Origin: Candidatus Aenigmatarchaeota archaeon
GTDB lineage: Archaea; Aenigmatarchaeota; Aenigmatarchaeia; Aenigmatarchaeales; SZUA-1535
Assembly (NCBI GenBank): GCA_026985775.1
Contig: JALSPV010000016.1
Span: 1-5,050 of the forward strand
Reading direction: 5' to 3'
DNA: 5,050 nt
Below, one piece after another: positions 4,342-5,050 of this stretch. The stretch's first letter is position 1; every line of letters begins with the position of its first letter. The notes under the pieces were generated by a model that saw only the letters and a list, made by a program, of their open reading frames with translations, was not told where the DNA came from and searched no databases. Position numbers and translations under genes: made by a program.

Positions 4342-5050
4342 AATAATTGCAAGAACCTTTAAAATTAGATTTACAGCAACATATTCATAAACACACTCAC
4401 CATATTTCAGAGGCGTTATTTCTACAAAATCGACTGCACAAAGCTTTGGTGCAAGGACTTTTACAGCAGAGAGAAATTCACTTGCAGAAATTCCACATGG
4501 TTCAGGATTTCCAACACAGGGCATTTCAGCAGGATTTATCACATCGAAATCTATCGAAAGGTATACTTTCCCATTTATTTTTTCAAGCTCCTTTTCGTTG
4601 TGGAGTATTTTTATTTCGTGCTTTTTTATAAATTCTTTTTCTCTTTTTGAAAAGCACCTAACACCAAAAAGAAAAATGTTTTCTACACCAAAGACGGGAA
4701 GAAGTCTTCTCACAACGCTTGCATGTTCAGGTGCAACGTCGCAATCTGGATGCGCATCAAAAACAACAAGCTTCTCTACCTTACCAAGCTCCTTTAAAGT
4801 TTTTGCAGAAATCACGGTAACACTATGTTCCCCGCCTATTACTACCGGAAACCCCTTTTCAATTCTTAGTTTTTTTGCGACAACATCAACGAGCTCTTGA
4901 AAATTTTTTGGTTTTATTATTCCAAGATTGTCGAAGAAGGCCATTTCAGAAAGTTCAATACCATAATGAAAAGTTTCTACTTTCTCGAGGAGACTCCAAA
5001 AAAGTTCCGGGAACTTAGCCGCCCCTCTTCTAAAGGTTTGTGATTTATCG
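4324..5050 (-). CDS. speB: Agmatinase / arginase-family ureohydrolase (N-terminus beyond right edge)
   Basis: The last 241 residues are visible; the frame is open to the right edge (DKSQTFRRGAAKFPELFWSL first), so the ATG at 4944 is internal. Family motifs in the visible numbering: GGEHS (72-76, His75), DAHPD (98-102) and SIDFDVINP (165-173). These supply the six expected metal ligands, His75, Asp98, His100, Asp102, Asp167 and Asp169, which hold the two Mn ions of ureohydrolases. VEITP (about 210-214) matches the conserved late Glu motif. The Asp before Pro in the third motif is Asn172 here; it is not a metal ligand. Archaeal members usually hydrolyse agmatine to putrescine and urea in polyamine synthesis, which is the preferred call; an arginase or formiminoglutamase-like activity cannot be excluded. 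TFRRGA replaces the usual substrate-loop wording ('SFRPGAR'). It converges on the FkbM remnant. Confidence 0.88.
   Translation of the reverse strand, partial: DKSQTFRRGAAKFPELFWSLLEKVETFHYGIELSEMAFFDNLGIIKPKNFQELVDVVAKKLRIEKGFPVVIGGEHSVTVISAKTLKELGKVEKLVVFDAHPDCDVAPEHASVVRRLLPVFGVENIFLFGVRCFSKREKEFIKKHEIKILHNEKELEKINGKVYLSIDFDVINPAEMPCVGNPEPCGISASEFLSAVKVLAPKLCAVDFVEITPLKYGECVYEYVAVNLILKVLAIILASRI

Noticed and set aside
4347..4900. Two plus-strand open frames opposite the agmatinase
   Set aside because: Both are antisense to a gene with all catalytic motifs; one is a low-complexity His/Gln-rich translation.
4324..4944. Agmatinase starting at the ATG at 4944
   Set aside because: The same frame stays open to the window edge and the upstream residues (TFRRGAAKFP) fit the family N-terminal region, so this ATG is an internal methionine.
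1..5050. CRISPR array, insertion sequence ends, rRNA or riboswitch
   Set aside because: No regularly spaced repeats, transposase motifs, rRNA segments or recognisable riboswitch cores were seen on either strand.

Overview
The window looks like part of an archaeal chromosome, probably from a thermophilic, AT-rich lineage (I favour a euryarchaeote, but cannot place it further). The reasons are a serine tRNA gene whose stems are almost all G-C although the surrounding DNA is AT-rich; a T-loop interruption with the bulge-helix-bulge look of archaeal tRNA introns; TATA-like boxes near gene starts; T-rich terminators; GGAGGTGA-type ribosome binding sites; and archaeal-style gene families (GbsR/MarR-type regulator, COG1033-like MMPL exporter, short PRC-barrel protein, agmatinase).

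Layout. 1-1022 (minus): a GbsR/MarR-type winged-helix regulator, then an overlapping MMPL/RND exporter that runs off the left edge. 1023-1115: a divergent control region with a perfect 16-bp palindrome and a larger interrupted one, probably the regulator's operator. 1116-1784 (plus): an unrecognised 222-residue protein fired from that region. 1785-1876: T-rich terminators for two converging transcription units. 1877-2853 (minus): a translationally coupled pair, a 58-residue basic protein and a 266-residue protein with a coiled coil and a PD-(D/E)XK-like nuclease domain. 2935-3406 (minus): a broken tyrosine recombinase (integrase). 3457-3573 (minus): tRNA-Ser(GCU) with encoded CCA and an inferred 32-nt intron in the T loop. 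3641-3937 (plus): a PRC-barrel protein. 4067-4341 (plus): the decayed 3' end of an FkbM-type methyltransferase. 4324-5050 (minus): an agmatinase/arginase-family protein whose N-terminus lies beyond the right edge.

How it fits together. The left block reads as a self-regulated export operon. The middle block (about 1877-3573) looks like the wreck of an element that integrated at the tRNA-Ser gene: the integrase remnant lies just downstream of the tRNA 3' end, with the small protein/nuclease pair behind it. The same tRNA carries an intron in the T arm, the part integrases usually use as an attachment core. The most interesting features are this intron next to an integrase relic, and the uncharacterised nuclease cassette. 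The right block combines ordinary housekeeping genes with a dead FkbM fragment.
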